Assembly (NCBI GenBank): GCA_964533735.1
Contig: CAZHMD010000009.1
Coordinates: forward strand, 1 to 64,000
Length of the DNA: 64,000 bases
Origin: UBA6107 sp964533735
Lineage (GTDB): Bacteria > Chloroflexota > Anaerolineae > Anaerolineales > Anaerolineaceae
Direction: 5' to 3'
In this document: one piece after another, positions 1-8,353 of the stretch
How positions within the stretch are numbered: position 1 is the first letter of the stretch
Layout of the letters: each line of letters opens with the position of its first letter
The notes under the pieces: generated by a model
The model's database searches: none
What the model saw: the letters and a program-made list of their open reading frames with translations, nothing else
What the model was told of the DNA's origin: nothing
Program-made: the position numbers and the translations under genes

Positions 1-2
1 TT

Positions 3-59
3 GTTACTGCCGGCGACTTCATGGATATGACCGAAGGCTCACAGATCATCTTCATTTAA
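3..59 (+). CDS. C-terminal end of an unidentified protein (partial)
   Basis: The first bases read as an open frame ending at TAA 57-59, with the C-terminal residues TAGDFMDMTEGSQIIFI. It is followed by a hairpin terminator, which supports it as the true end of a gene that begins outside the window. The fragment is too short to assign to a family. Confidence 0.5.
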   Translation, partial: VTAGDFMDMTEGSQIIFI

Positions 60-88
60 ATTAAGGGCAACAAGTAAACGATTTTTAT

Positions 89-126
89 ACGGGGTTGTTC
101 CAGTCAGATGGAGACAACCCCGTTTC
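89..126 (+). terminator. Rho-independent terminator candidate
   Basis: Inverted repeat ACGGGGTTGT (89-98) and ACAACCCCGT (114-123), a perfect 10-bp stem with a 15-nt loop, followed by a short T tract. It lies about 30 bp downstream of the stop codon of the truncated first gene. Confidence 0.65.
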
Positions 127-172
127 AATTACCAAATACAACAGTTATCTATTACCACAATATGAGAAATTC

Positions 173-201
173 TTGTCAGTGAGGAAATCCTCTGCTATAA
201 T
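173..201 (+). promoter_or_regulatory. Sigma70-type promoter for the tRNA array
   Basis: TTGTCA (173-178), a 17-bp spacer and a perfect TATAAT (196-201). Transcription would start near 208, just before the first tRNA-like repeat unit at 215. It would run through the array into the intact tRNA-Val, for which no other promoter is apparent. Confidence 0.75.
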
Positions 202-214
202 TCTCAAACGAAAA

Positions 215-450
215 TGGCGCGTAGCTTCATGACCCTGCANNNNNNNNNNNNNNNNNNNNNNNNNNNNNNNNNNNNNNNNNNNNNNNNNNNNNNNNNNNNN
301 NNNNNNNNNNNNNNNNNNNNNNNNNNNNNNNNNNNNNNNAAGGGCTGTTGGTTAGAGCGCCAGCAACTTGACAATTTCATTTGGGCGCGTAGCTTCATGA
401 CCCTGCAAAGGGCTGTTGGTTAGAGCGCCAGCAACTTGACAATTTCATTT
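215..450 (+). repeat. Tandem 68-bp tRNA-derived repeats with an assembly gap
   Basis: A unit of 68 bp is complete at 383-450, partial at 340-382, and its start is seen again at 215-239. Exactly 100 Ns (240-339) lie between, a scaffold gap placeholder, so the copy number is unknown. Each unit starts with GGGCGCGTAGCT, identical to the 5' end of the adjacent tRNA-Val. It then carries a 20-nt insertion, then GTTGGTTAGAGCGC, identical to the tRNA D-arm. The unit ends with a short unrelated tail containing TTGACA. The units therefore look like broken copies of the tRNA 5' half placed between the promoter and the tRNA. Repeat collapse or misassembly is possible. Confidence 0.75.
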
Positions 451-528
<78 letters not shown>

Positions 529-679
529 TTTGCCCTTTTTCTACCTCGTCGTGGGATTTTGACGAAACCATCAGGCTCTGGTCTCAGACCTGTTTGGTCA
601 GAAGGATAGGCCCTGTCAGGCTTATCCTTCGCCTTTAATAATCAGATTCATTGTTCCGATAAGGGCTGTTATCGAAACC

Positions 680-949
680 ATGCAAAACATGTCGAATGAA
701 CAAACCCCCACCTATGCGATATTTACCGTCTCAGAAGTTGTATTAAAGGGAGATCTGATCGATCACGTCATCGCAGATGTATCCTACCCCCGCATTGCGA
801 TCACTCACACCTGGAGTGTGTCCCGGGAGGATATCCTCAAGTTCCTGCGCTCCGGAGAGCATTTCCTCTATCGGGATAAAAGATGGAACCTGGTCACGTA
901 CCAGGGGATTGAGATGATCGATTTTGAGCTGGAGAATCCAGCTCAGTAA
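680..949 (+). CDS. Small hypothetical protein near attL
   Basis: An 89-residue ORF in the opposite direction to the late genes. I do not recognise the family. The sequence has a mixed alpha/beta look, with central residues HTWSVSREDILKFL and an acidic end. Its last 56 bp overlap the 3' end of the convergent methyltransferase gene, and its stop codon touches the 20-bp palindrome at 949-968. The ribosome site is weak. It may be a lysogeny-expressed accessory gene. An alternative is a spurious ORF, but its codon pattern looks coding-like. Confidence 0.5.
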   Translation: MQNMSNEQTPTYAIFTVSEVVLKGDLIDHVIADVSYPRIAITHTWSVSREDILKFLRSGEHFLYRDKRWNLVTYQGIEMIDFELENPAQ

Positions 950-1676
950 ATGTTTGCGCGCAAACATTCTTAATTCTCTCGTCAGCAACGGCAAAGAATT
1001 CCGGATCCATTTCAATACCGATAAATTTCCTACCCACCTGCAGCGCTCCCACTCCGGTTGACCCGGAGCCCATTGTGTTGTCCAGGATCACCCCGCCCGG
1101 GTTCGAATAAGTATTGATCAGATAAGCCATCAGGCTTGCCGGCTTCTGTGTCGGATGCTTCCTGCTCGTTTCTGATTTAAATTCCAGCACCGACCTTGGA
1201 TAATTCGAGTAGGTGATTAACCGAACCTGCTGAGTCTGCTTGTTGTAGATCTTGGATTTCCCCGTCCGCTTCCATTTATTTAAAGGGATCAATCCCTGGG
1301 GGTTGTAGACCATTTTTGTAGTTTTCCAGGGTGAGAAAACCAGGATATTCTCGTGATTCCTCAGCGGTTGGAATTTTGAATTTAGATATCCGGAAGTTGT
1401 GTTCTTTTTCCAGACCATCTCATACCGAAACCAATCCGGCTTGCTGTTGATCAATTTCGTTGTGAAAGGCTGAGATGCGGTTAACACTACTGACCCGCCC
1501 GGTTTTAATAATCTCTCGTAGTTTTCCCACAGGCGATCAAAGGGGAGTATCTTGTCCCACTCGCAGGCAGTAACCCCATAAGGAAGATCTGCCAGCACCA
1601 TATCCACCGATAAGGATTCGAGCGTTGGCATTATTTCCAGGCAATCCCCCATATAAAGCTGAACGTTGTTGATCAT
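894..1676 (-). CDS. DNA methyltransferase, beta class (orphan, phage)
   Basis: About 260 aa if it starts at the ATG at 1676, which has a GAGGGA ribosome site; starts at 1679 or 1688 are possible. The catalytic motif DLPYG lies near residue 30 and precedes the SAM-binding motif TMGSGSTG near residue 205, the order of beta-class N6-adenine or N4-cytosine enzymes. HPTQKP, typical of this class, is also present. There is no adjacent nuclease, so it is probably an orphan modification enzyme protecting phage DNA. It is the last gene of the leftward strand before attL, beyond the endolysin terminator. Its C-terminal coding region contains one copy of the recurring palindrome, translated as NVCAQTF. 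Confidence 0.85.
   Translation of the reverse strand: MINNVQLYMGDCLEIMPTLESLSVDMVLADLPYGVTACEWDKILPFDRLWENYERLLKPGGSVVLTASQPFTTKLINSKPDWFRYEMVWKKNTTSGYLNSKFQPLRNHENILVFSPWKTTKMVYNPQGLIPLNKWKRTGKSKIYNKQTQQVRLITYSNYPRSVLEFKSETSRKHPTQKPASLMAYLINTYSNPGGVILDNTMGSGSTGVGALQVGRKFIGIEMDPEFFAVADERIKNVCAQTFTELDSPAQNRSSQSPGT
949..968. repeat. 20-bp palindrome, copy 1 of 3
   Basis: AATGTTTGCGCGCAAACATT is a perfect palindrome followed by CT. The same element occurs at 22425-22442 (18 bp) and 24343-24362 (20 bp). This copy lies in the 3' end of the methyltransferase gene and touches the stop codon of the convergent small ORF. Confidence 0.9.
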
Positions 1677-1746
1677 CATTTCCCTCATTATTTAGAACAT
1701 TTATACTATTATTCTAACTCGCAAGTCTACTGGATACAACTTAAAT

Positions 1747-1774
1747 TAAAGACCGCCGGAAAGGCGGTCTTTTT
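1747..1774. terminator. Bidirectional terminator after the endolysin
   Basis: GACCGCC (1751-1757) and GGCGGTC (1763-1769) form a 7-bp GC-rich stem with a 5-nt loop, flanked by A-rich and T-rich runs. It lies just past the endolysin stop in the leftward direction, so it probably ends the late transcript. Confidence 0.85.
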
Positions 1775-1801
1775 ACTCCCCCGCGGGTGCAGGAGTTCAC
1801 C

Positions 1802-3163
1802 CTACTTCAGGTGTAATTCCGGATGCGCTTCCCACAATCTCTTTAGCTTTTCAGTATCCGTAACTTCAACGGGTACCGGTGTTCCTTGGGTGCTTGTAAG
1901 TGCTGCCATCCTGAGCATCTTTTTGTATCTCTTATTGAAGTCCAAAATTGCTCCATCGATCGGGTCCATCATCCTGTATCCGTTGAGTCCCTTCCCGATG
2001 ATTGCCGCCCAGTGCGGCTCCAAAGCAGATGTTGCAGGGTTGAAATCCGTCTGCACCATGACCGGTATCCGCTTGGCCAGCAAGGCGTCGATCCTCGCAT
2101 CAGTAACCAGCGCTGTATCTCTTTCGAAGTTGTCCCAGTCTACTGTGATATCGGAGAAGACGTCGGTTATTGATCCCCAGATTACATTAGCGCCTTCGTA
2201 CCCCTTCTTTTCTTTCAGGGCTTGATTCAGCCTGCCAGGATCTGTGTCCTTCCCCAGCATCCTGCAGATGGCGGCTAAGATGGTGTCTACGCATCCTTGC
2301 TCCGCTATGGTGAAGTTAGAAAATCCGAGTATTTTGGATCCCCATCTTGAGTCTTTCTGGCTGAATGACTGCACCGGTAGATCCGGGTAAAGCGTTCCTG
2401 GGGTTGGGATCGGAGGGTCAGGATTTAAAATGGCTACTTTGCCAAAGTTCTTAAATTCCTCTTCCGTTCCAATCCAGATATTAAGGTCAACCGCCCTGGA
2501 TTCCACGCCGATTTTCAACCCGTCTGCAATACCATCATCATCAATATCCCCATCAGAGGCGTACTGCCACATCAGGATTTGGCCAGTCCAGCCCTTCTCG
2601 CGCGCAAACTTGATCGCCTGTTCCGGAGTGTAGTATTCGTTGTACCAGGCAAGCCACAGGGGGCGGTCTTTTGCGAAGAGGAAATACTTGATGTAACTAA
2701 GGGGAAGGTACATTCCGTTTTTCTTCCCATTCAGCGCATCCAGTTTGATCAAAAATGCCTTTGCGATTGTCTGCACCAGCGGCAGCACATCCTCGATCTT
2801 TGCCGCAAACGAAGCCTTTTCAATGTCCAGGAAGACCGGGCAGCCGTCGTTATCATCCTTTGTGGAATCGTAAACGGTTTGCGCCTGGACCTGCCCCCAT
2901 TGCTCGGCAGTAAGCCCAAGCCCGCCATGAGACCAGTAATCCATGTAGTGATATTGGATCCTCAAAACAAACCCGCGCAGCGCCGCCCAGAACTGCTTGA
3001 ATTTAGGATCTAACCACTTTCCAAGAGTAGCGCGTATGGCCACCCAATTGATCCCCGTATCCACCACTTTTTGAGGATCCACAACCTGCGGGGTATTAGG
3101 GTTGTCGTTGTACTTGCTCAGATCGATCCCAATTATCTTGAACATCTTGAATATGAATCCCAT
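1802..3163 (-). CDS. Endolysin: GH25 muramidase plus C39-like peptidase
   Basis: 453 aa. Residues about 10-235 match GH25 lysozymes: GIDLSKYN at 12-19 and the catalytic DIE at 113-115. After a proline-rich linker (about 249-262) comes a papain-like C39 peptidase domain with Cys291 in AEQGCVDT and a His in HWAAIIG near residue 384. It would cut both glycan and peptide bonds of the host wall. There is no signal peptide, so it needs a holin, and holin candidates are about 20 kb away near the terminase. The AAGGAG site before ATG 3163 is good. An antisense SGNH gene separates it from the tail genes, so its transcript must pass through that gene. Confidence 0.9.
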   Translation of the reverse strand: MGFIFKMFKIIGIDLSKYNDNPNTPQVVDPQKVVDTGINWVAIRATLGKWLDPKFKQFWAALRGFVLRIQYHYMDYWSHGGLGLTAEQWGQVQAQTVYDSTKDDNDGCPVFLDIEKASFAAKIEDVLPLVQTIAKAFLIKLDALNGKKNGMYLPLSYIKYFLFAKDRPLWLAWYNEYYTPEQAIKFAREKGWTGQILMWQYASDGDIDDDGIADGLKIGVESRAVDLNIWIGTEEEFKNFGKVAILNPDPPIPTPGTLYPDLPVQSFSQKDSRWGSKILGFSNFTIAEQGCVDTILAAICRMLGKDTDPGRLNQALKEKKGYEGANVIWGSITDVFSDITVDWDNFERDTALVTDARIDALLAKRIPVMVQTDFNPATSALEPHWAAIIGKGLNGYRMMDPIDGAILDFNKRYKKMLRMAALTSTQGTPVPVEVTDTEKLKRLWEAHPELHLK

Positions 3164-3180
3164 TTTTTACTCCTTTTCTA

Positions 3181-3209
3181 TTGAAACTCAAACAATCATT
3201 CGCTATACT
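3181..3209 (+). promoter_or_regulatory. Promoter of the antisense SGNH hydrolase gene
   Basis: TTGAAA (3181-3186), a 17-bp spacer and TATACT (3204-3209). It lies between the divergent endolysin start (3163) and the SGNH start (3244). Because it occupies 3181-3209, the in-frame TTG at 3181 is unlikely to be the real start of that gene. Confidence 0.8.
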
Positions 3210-3243
3210 AAAAGAACATAACCTCTTGGCGGAAAATGGAAAA

Positions 3244-3960
3244 ATGGAATCTAATCCAAAAACCAACAATAAACTGCGTAAGTTTCTCGTAATTCTGGAT
3301 ATTGTCTTTATTGCGGTATTGAGTGCATTTTTGACCAGGCCACTTGGACTGATTGTTTTTGATGGTAACTCCATGACCGATGGTAAGTTTTCCACCTATC
3401 CAACCGTAGTCGCACAAGCATTCCCTTTCTGGCAAATTAAAAACTTCGGGGTAAGCGGTCAATCCACTATTGAAATGCTTTTGGATGCTGACCAAGAAAT
3501 CGACCCGTTGACCTCTTTTGTTGGACCTAAAATATTGATTGTTTGGGAAGGATCGAGCGATCTTTATCATGGAGCGGCCGTTGAGCCAGCTTATTCCCGT
3601 CTTGTGGAGTATTGCAGGGACCGAAAACAGGCGGGTTATACCGTAATTGTTCTCTCGCTTCTTCCGCGTACCCTCGATAATCATCCGAATTACGAGAGCG
3701 CCAGGACCGAATTGAACAATTTGCTTCGTGACGATTTTCCCGATTCCATTGGTGAGTACCTTTACCAAGGTGCTCAATATGCAGATTATTTTCTCGATAT
3801 AGCAGCCGATTCTCGCATTGGATATTTTGGAGATCAAACGGATTCGCGCTATTTTTACGATCAAGTTCACATGACCGAAATGGGTTATGCCATTATTGCT
3901 CAACACGTTATCGCTTCCATTCATGAGATTAAGCTCCAACCTGATGCCATTTACAGGTAA
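3244..3960 (+). CDS. Membrane-anchored SGNH/GDSL hydrolase (phage moron)
   Basis: 238 aa from ATG 3244. One transmembrane helix (about residues 13-37) anchors an extracytoplasmic SGNH domain. Block I is FDGNSMT with the catalytic Ser, block II is NFGVSGQS, the block III region is EGSSDL (the usual Asn is replaced), and block V is DQVHMTEMGY with Asp and His. Such enzymes are often esterases or O-acetyl hydrolases, so modification of the cell surface is a reasonable inference. It reads against the late operon, has its own sigma70-type promoter, and overlaps the 3' end of the next gene by 10 bp. Composition looks more AT-rich than its neighbours, as expected for a lysogenic-conversion gene. Confidence 0.8.
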   Translation: MESNPKTNNKLRKFLVILDIVFIAVLSAFLTRPLGLIVFDGNSMTDGKFSTYPTVVAQAFPFWQIKNFGVSGQSTIEMLLDADQEIDPLTSFVGPKILIVWEGSSDLYHGAAVEPAYSRLVEYCRDRKQAGYTVIVLSLLPRTLDNHPNYESARTELNNLLRDDFPDSIGEYLYQGAQYADYFLDIAADSRIGYFGDQTDSRYFYDQVHMTEMGYAIIAQHVIASIHEIKLQPDAIYR

Positions 3961-4814
3961 GCACACACGGCACGAAGGATAGTGGCTCCCAAATCACCTC
4001 GAATATAAATGTTGTCGCAACCTCCCACCGTAGTCCTTATATTTAGATAATATGGGGTCTTCGCTGCCAGAGTCAGATATTTGTCCCTTGAAGACAATCC
4101 TGACAATGTTTTTGCTGCGTCTCCGGTTGCAATATAGACCATGAAGTCGTCATCAGAATTGCTATTGTTGGCCGTAGACAGTGTTGTATTTGTATCGTAG
4201 GTGGATCCGGCCGCATCAGCAGCCCTTGAATGGCATTGGAAACTTACGTGCCAGGCCCCGATCGGTATAGAGATGGTAAGTGATCCAACGTTGTACCATT
4301 GGTTTTGTGTTGGAGTCGCCTGAGCCCTGCTCGATGTGTCCTTTACCTCAACCATCCATTTATTAGGATCAAGGGGGAAACCAGCTGGAGCTTTAACTGG
4401 CGAATAATAAGGGAGAGTTATTGACGCTCCAATGTCATAATCCGTCCCCCAGTAAGCCGTGATGATGGTTTTGCCGCCAGAATGAGCCCCAACAGCGGTT
4501 ACGATGCCTTGTTTTACTGATCCACCCTGGGTACATTTCAATCGCATCCCTGGCCAATATTTCAAAGTGGCATCTATCGGTTCACTGAATGAATAAGAAG
4601 GATCGTCTCCGGACTCATATGTCCACGTTTGTCCAGCAGGAATCCATCCACTGATCGGGATACCTCCGGCCAGCGCCGTCATAGTATCGGGTTTCAACTT
4701 CATCAAATTGCCGGCAGCCTTTAATATTAATAACAAGTCATTTGCCCCATTAGGGGCCAAGTCTTCAGTGAGGCTGTTTATAAAAGTTTCAAGCTTGCCA
4801 TCAGTTACAGTCAT
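3951..4814 (-). CDS. Phage structural protein, tail fibre-like
   Basis: 287 aa, rich in Gly, Ser, Thr and aromatic beta-strand patterns, with no transmembrane segment. It follows the large fibre gene with a 3-bp gap, so both are likely co-translated. The middle and C-terminal parts look like a beta-sandwich receptor-binding domain. A specific family cannot be named. Position between fibre and endolysin suggests a host-recognition accessory protein. Confidence 0.6.
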   Translation of the reverse strand: MTVTDGKLETFINSLTEDLAPNGANDLLLILKAAGNLMKLKPDTMTALAGGIPISGWIPAGQTWTYESGDDPSYSFSEPIDATLKYWPGMRLKCTQGGSVKQGIVTAVGAHSGGKTIITAYWGTDYDIGASITLPYYSPVKAPAGFPLDPNKWMVEVKDTSSRAQATPTQNQWYNVGSLTISIPIGAWHVSFQCHSRAADAAGSTYDTNTTLSTANNSNSDDDFMVYIATGDAAKTLSGLSSRDKYLTLAAKTPYYLNIRTTVGGCDNIYIRGDLGATILRAVCAYL

Positions 4815-4817
4815 GTT

Positions 4818-6767
4818 TTACTCCAAGTCTAGTGGTACGGTGAGCAGGTTCCCGTCGCCATCGGTAAGAAAAGTGGGGTTTCCGCTAATAACGGTATATA
4901 AAAGACCTCGATACTTCCCGGGTGGAGCAGGTGGATCGCCCCATCTCATTCCGGTTGCTTCTCCGCTGTCAGCATAAATTATTTGCCCATCAGCTCCAAG
5001 CGCTAACCGTGCTGCGGTATTTGCCCCTGTTCCAACAACTAAATCACCCTTCGCCTCCCAAAGGGCATCAGTAGCAAGGGCGGATAAATCTTCATACGTT
5101 AGCATGGCTATAGAGAATATGGGTGATTGTCCAGGCCAGGTGGCAGTACCAAATACTGTCAAATCGCCGCCGCTGTTTTGATATCCACCCATCACAATAT
5201 AATCCCCGGCAACAAAAAACCTAACTATAGTTATGGTCATGCGGTGATTAAATCCGACGACTGCGTTTTGTTCTTGTACGGCCAGAGTCGTCAACCCAGC
5301 GTTCATTTTGAAAAACACTTCACGGACGCCTGTCGAATTTGGCTCATAAAATATTGAGCCAGATACAACATACCAGCCATCAGCAGGAATCGTTAACCGT
5401 TCTGGATTTGCCTCATTATAGAAACCACCGGAATCGTGGGCAACAGAATCAAATGAAAAAATAAATGACGGGGTCATGGCGTTGGGCATTTCTATATCCA
5501 CCGCACTGTAAATTTCTGCCCCAAACGTAATTCCACCTGCACCAACGGCTGGCAAAGCATCAATTATTTCTCGCACCGCTTGTTCTGTTGGAATTTTAGT
5601 GTCTGAGCCCGGATTGCCGACTGAGGTTACTATTTCCTGGCTTATTCCTGTAGTTACCACCCACACGGCAGCACCCACTGAAGCATCCAAGCACACATAT
5701 TCTTTGTCATTTGTTATATCGAACCATCTTGAGCCAATTGCATACCCATCCCCGCTGTCATCATTCACCGTTGGTGCAGCTGTTGCATCCAATTTTCGCT
5801 TTTGAATATGCTCGCCGTCCACCATGTCCGCATTCAAATTCGTGTTCAATGTGGAGCTGGCAATCTCAAATGGACTTGTACCAGTGGGTAAGGATGAAAT
5901 GATCTGCTTGTTGGTCTGCCAGGCCGAGTCACTATCAAAAGCGTGGTAGCTGCCCGTTCCTGAGATCGACCCTGTTACAGTTACATTGGTCAGCATCCCA
6001 TTGTTTTCAATGTCACCGTCAATGATGCAATTTTCACCAAGTCCAGCCACCTCCACACCGATCGGAATAACATTGGCAACATTAACCGTTGCATTCCTCA
6101 ACCTCCAGGAAAGAGTGCCAGTAATATCAGCATAAGATCCTGGTACATCATGAACTCGTATCCATACACTTTCGGCTGTAGCCAGGAAGTAAGTGCGACC
6201 ATAGCGCTTACCATCCAAACCATTAAAACATTCTGAATAGACACAAAAACTGGGAGAAGTTGTTGAGTCATGTGGGGTAGTTTTATCAACCCCATCCGCA
6301 TATTGACCTACATTTCCACTAAAACCAGATCCAGATATTTGGCTCATATCGAAATTTGAATCAATCAAAGCCCATCCATCACCAAGTGAAAAATACCCAT
6401 TCCACGATTCAACCGCATACCATTGCCCCGGGGTTAATCCGCTGATTTCATTTCCCGCTTCACTGGTCACTGTGATCGCGCCTGTGCTGACCTCGCTTCC
6501 TGGGGTAAATGAACTGGCCGTATTGGTGATCGTGCATGCCGGCAGAAAAACGATATCCCCGGGTCCTGCAGCAGCCAGCGCCGCCTGAAGACCCAGGGAG
6601 CTGGCAGAATAATATTTCAATTTCTGGGAGCTCACATCGTACAAAATAATAAAATAGCCGGTATTGATTGCGCTATCAGCATTCTTTACGTCCTGCAGCA
6701 CCTTCAAATCTCTCAATGCAAAAGGCTTGATTTCTTTCCAGACTTCACTGGCTCGATTAACGCTCAT
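4818..6767 (-). CDS. Tail fibre / receptor-binding protein
   Basis: 649 aa. The N-terminal part (about 1-120) is probably the virion-attachment region, and a long beta-rich middle follows. Residues about 420-570 resemble a C1q/TNF-like jelly roll (VDIEMPNAMTPSFIFSFD, IPADGWYVVSGSIFYE), a common trimeric tip fold. The end contains LALGADGQIIYADSG, a phrase common in fibre repeats. It overlaps the upstream tail gene by 4 bp. It likely determines host range. Confidence 0.75.
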   Translation of the reverse strand: MSVNRASEVWKEIKPFALRDLKVLQDVKNADSAINTGYFIILYDVSSQKLKYYSASSLGLQAALAAAGPGDIVFLPACTITNTASSFTPGSEVSTGAITVTSEAGNEISGLTPGQWYAVESWNGYFSLGDGWALIDSNFDMSQISGSGFSGNVGQYADGVDKTTPHDSTTSPSFCVYSECFNGLDGKRYGRTYFLATAESVWIRVHDVPGSYADITGTLSWRLRNATVNVANVIPIGVEVAGLGENCIIDGDIENNGMLTNVTVTGSISGTGSYHAFDSDSAWQTNKQIISSLPTGTSPFEIASSTLNTNLNADMVDGEHIQKRKLDATAAPTVNDDSGDGYAIGSRWFDITNDKEYVCLDASVGAAVWVVTTGISQEIVTSVGNPGSDTKIPTEQAVREIIDALPAVGAGGITFGAEIYSAVDIEMPNAMTPSFIFSFDSVAHDSGGFYNEANPERLTIPADGWYVVSGSIFYEPNSTGVREVFFKMNAGLTTLAVQEQNAVVGFNHRMTITIVRFFVAGDYIVMGGYQNSGGDLTVFGTATWPGQSPIFSIAMLTYEDLSALATDALWEAKGDLVVGTGANTAARLALGADGQIIYADSGEATGMRWGDPPAPPGKYRGLLYTVISGNPTFLTDGDGNLLTVPLDLE

Positions 6768-8353
6768 CCCTGCACCGTCCCGCCGATATCCATCGCGTCA
6801 CTTTGTTGGCGCGTCGCCAAAATGTTATATTTCCCTGCCTTAACATCGAATTCAGCTTCCTCGATCAAAAATAAAGAGGGGTCTGCAATCATCGAGAGAT
6901 CAACGCTCGGAGGGATCACATCTTGCAAATGGCACCAGATTCCCACCGGGCACAAGCTCTGATCCATCACGGTCAGATTTTCCATCATCAGTAAACCGTC
7001 CGCGTTCAGCGCATAACTGGCACCAGGGTTCGATGGTGCTGCCGGCTCTTCATAAACTCTCAGGTACCGGCTGCGTGTTACTTCACACAACAAACGCCTG
7101 TCATTGATCGTGCCTGAGGTCAGCAATTTCTCCAGCTCATATTGAGCAACAGTATCTCCATCCCGGAAAGGATTGGATTCAATCCCGCTCGTGTCCTCCA
7201 GGATCGTTCCTGTAAAAAATTCACCGATGGCAGTGATCATGTTTGTTATTTGATCTGAGGTTTCGATGGTTCCAACCAGCATAAACAGCAGATCGCCCCA
7301 GTTGCTACCCCACATGTCAGGACCCCAGGAATAGGAAGGGGTGTTCCAGAGATAGATCTCACCACGTAAATATCCCGCATTCCGGTTTGTATCCACCATG
7401 AAATATTTCGTTTCATCCACACTGCCGGACCGGGTTACATGGATCCAGTAAGTGGTTGCTGGCTCCAGTGTCACTACCGTATCCAGCACAATTTCCAGCC
7501 ATTCTGAGGAAGTTCCAATATCTGCCGCGCTCAGAGACCCGCTCGCCAAAGTGGTTCCCGGCACACCGGCGTTATCAGATTTGATGTACACCAGCAGGTT
7601 ATCTGTGGGCAAATTTCCATCGGTGCCCTGCTTCCACGGTCTCAGCCAGATGGAGGATGCTGCCCACGCCGTTAACGCCTCGATCTGGAAAGATTGTGCC
7701 AGCGCCGGTCGATCATCTTCACCAATTTCACGCCCGCCTTCGCCTATGACCTCATAGGATTCTTTGCCCACGGCATTAGCGTAATATCGCCACTCCAGGG
7801 TTTTATACCAACCCTTGCAAGTCAACGTTGCCGATTCATTCTCTCCGCTCGAGAATTTCACCGTTGGGATCGGGTATTTTGTATTCGCCAAATTGGTATC
7901 CCTGCACTGCAGGGCATCCACCTCAGTTACATCCGATTTTGACAGCAGGATTTCCTTCTGGCCATAATCAGCGATCGAACCCGCGTCCCCGGACCACTGG
8001 GTAGTAAACCGTAAGTCCTGATCCGTATAGGCAACAGCCACATTGTTGAACATCGTATCCAGATCCACCCCATAATTGATCCCGCTCAAATGGATGGTCA
8101 ACTCCGAGAGGAATCCCCACCACACCGCTTCTCCCAGCTCGTTGATGATCTCCACCGGCGCTCGCAGGTGATTAACCAGTTTGAACAGCTCTTCCCGGCT
8201 CCCCTTCGCCTGGATTGTGGCAGTCAACGGCCCCCCCTTAACGCTCCAGGAGTACCGGTCAATGGTAAATTGCAGCTCCGGCTGCACCACCATATCCGAG
8301 AAATTACGCTGCATGATGGTGAATTTCATACCGTCAACCGCCTTGGATGGCAC
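6764..8353 (-). CDS. Tail tip / baseplate protein
   Basis: 529 aa, lying between the distal tail protein and the fibre, the usual place of the siphophage tail-associated (Tal/gp27-like) protein. The N-terminal about 150 residues have the beta-rich pattern of a hub domain, and the middle carries a carbohydrate-binding-like beta-sandwich (LEPATTYWIHVTRSG). It overlaps the distal tail gene by 28 bp. The assignment rests on position and general features. Confidence 0.65.
   Translation of the reverse strand: MPSKAVDGMKFTIMQRNFSDMVVQPELQFTIDRYSWSVKGGPLTATIQAKGSREELFKLVNHLRAPVEIINELGEAVWWGFLSELTIHLSGINYGVDLDTMFNNVAVAYTDQDLRFTTQWSGDAGSIADYGQKEILLSKSDVTEVDALQCRDTNLANTKYPIPTVKFSSGENESATLTCKGWYKTLEWRYYANAVGKESYEVIGEGGREIGEDDRPALAQSFQIEALTAWAASSIWLRPWKQGTDGNLPTDNLLVYIKSDNAGVPGTTLASGSLSAADIGTSSEWLEIVLDTVVTLEPATTYWIHVTRSGSVDETKYFMVDTNRNAGYLRGEIYLWNTPSYSWGPDMWGSNWGDLLFMLVGTIETSDQITNMITAIGEFFTGTILEDTSGIESNPFRDGDTVAQYELEKLLTSGTINDRRLLCEVTRSRYLRVYEEPAAPSNPGASYALNADGLLMMENLTVMDQSLCPVGIWCHLQDVIPPSVDLSMIADPSLFLIEEAEFDVKAGKYNILATRQQSDAMDIGGTVQG

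Noticed and set aside
204..423. Short ORFs on both strands across the N gap
   Set aside because: They consist mainly of undefined residues and tRNA-derived repeat sequence, not protein-coding sequence.
601..630. Hairpin GAAGGATAGGCC/GGCTTATCCTTC near attL as terminator
   Set aside because: The stem is good with one wobble pair, but only a short CTTTAATAA follows, so termination is not convincing.
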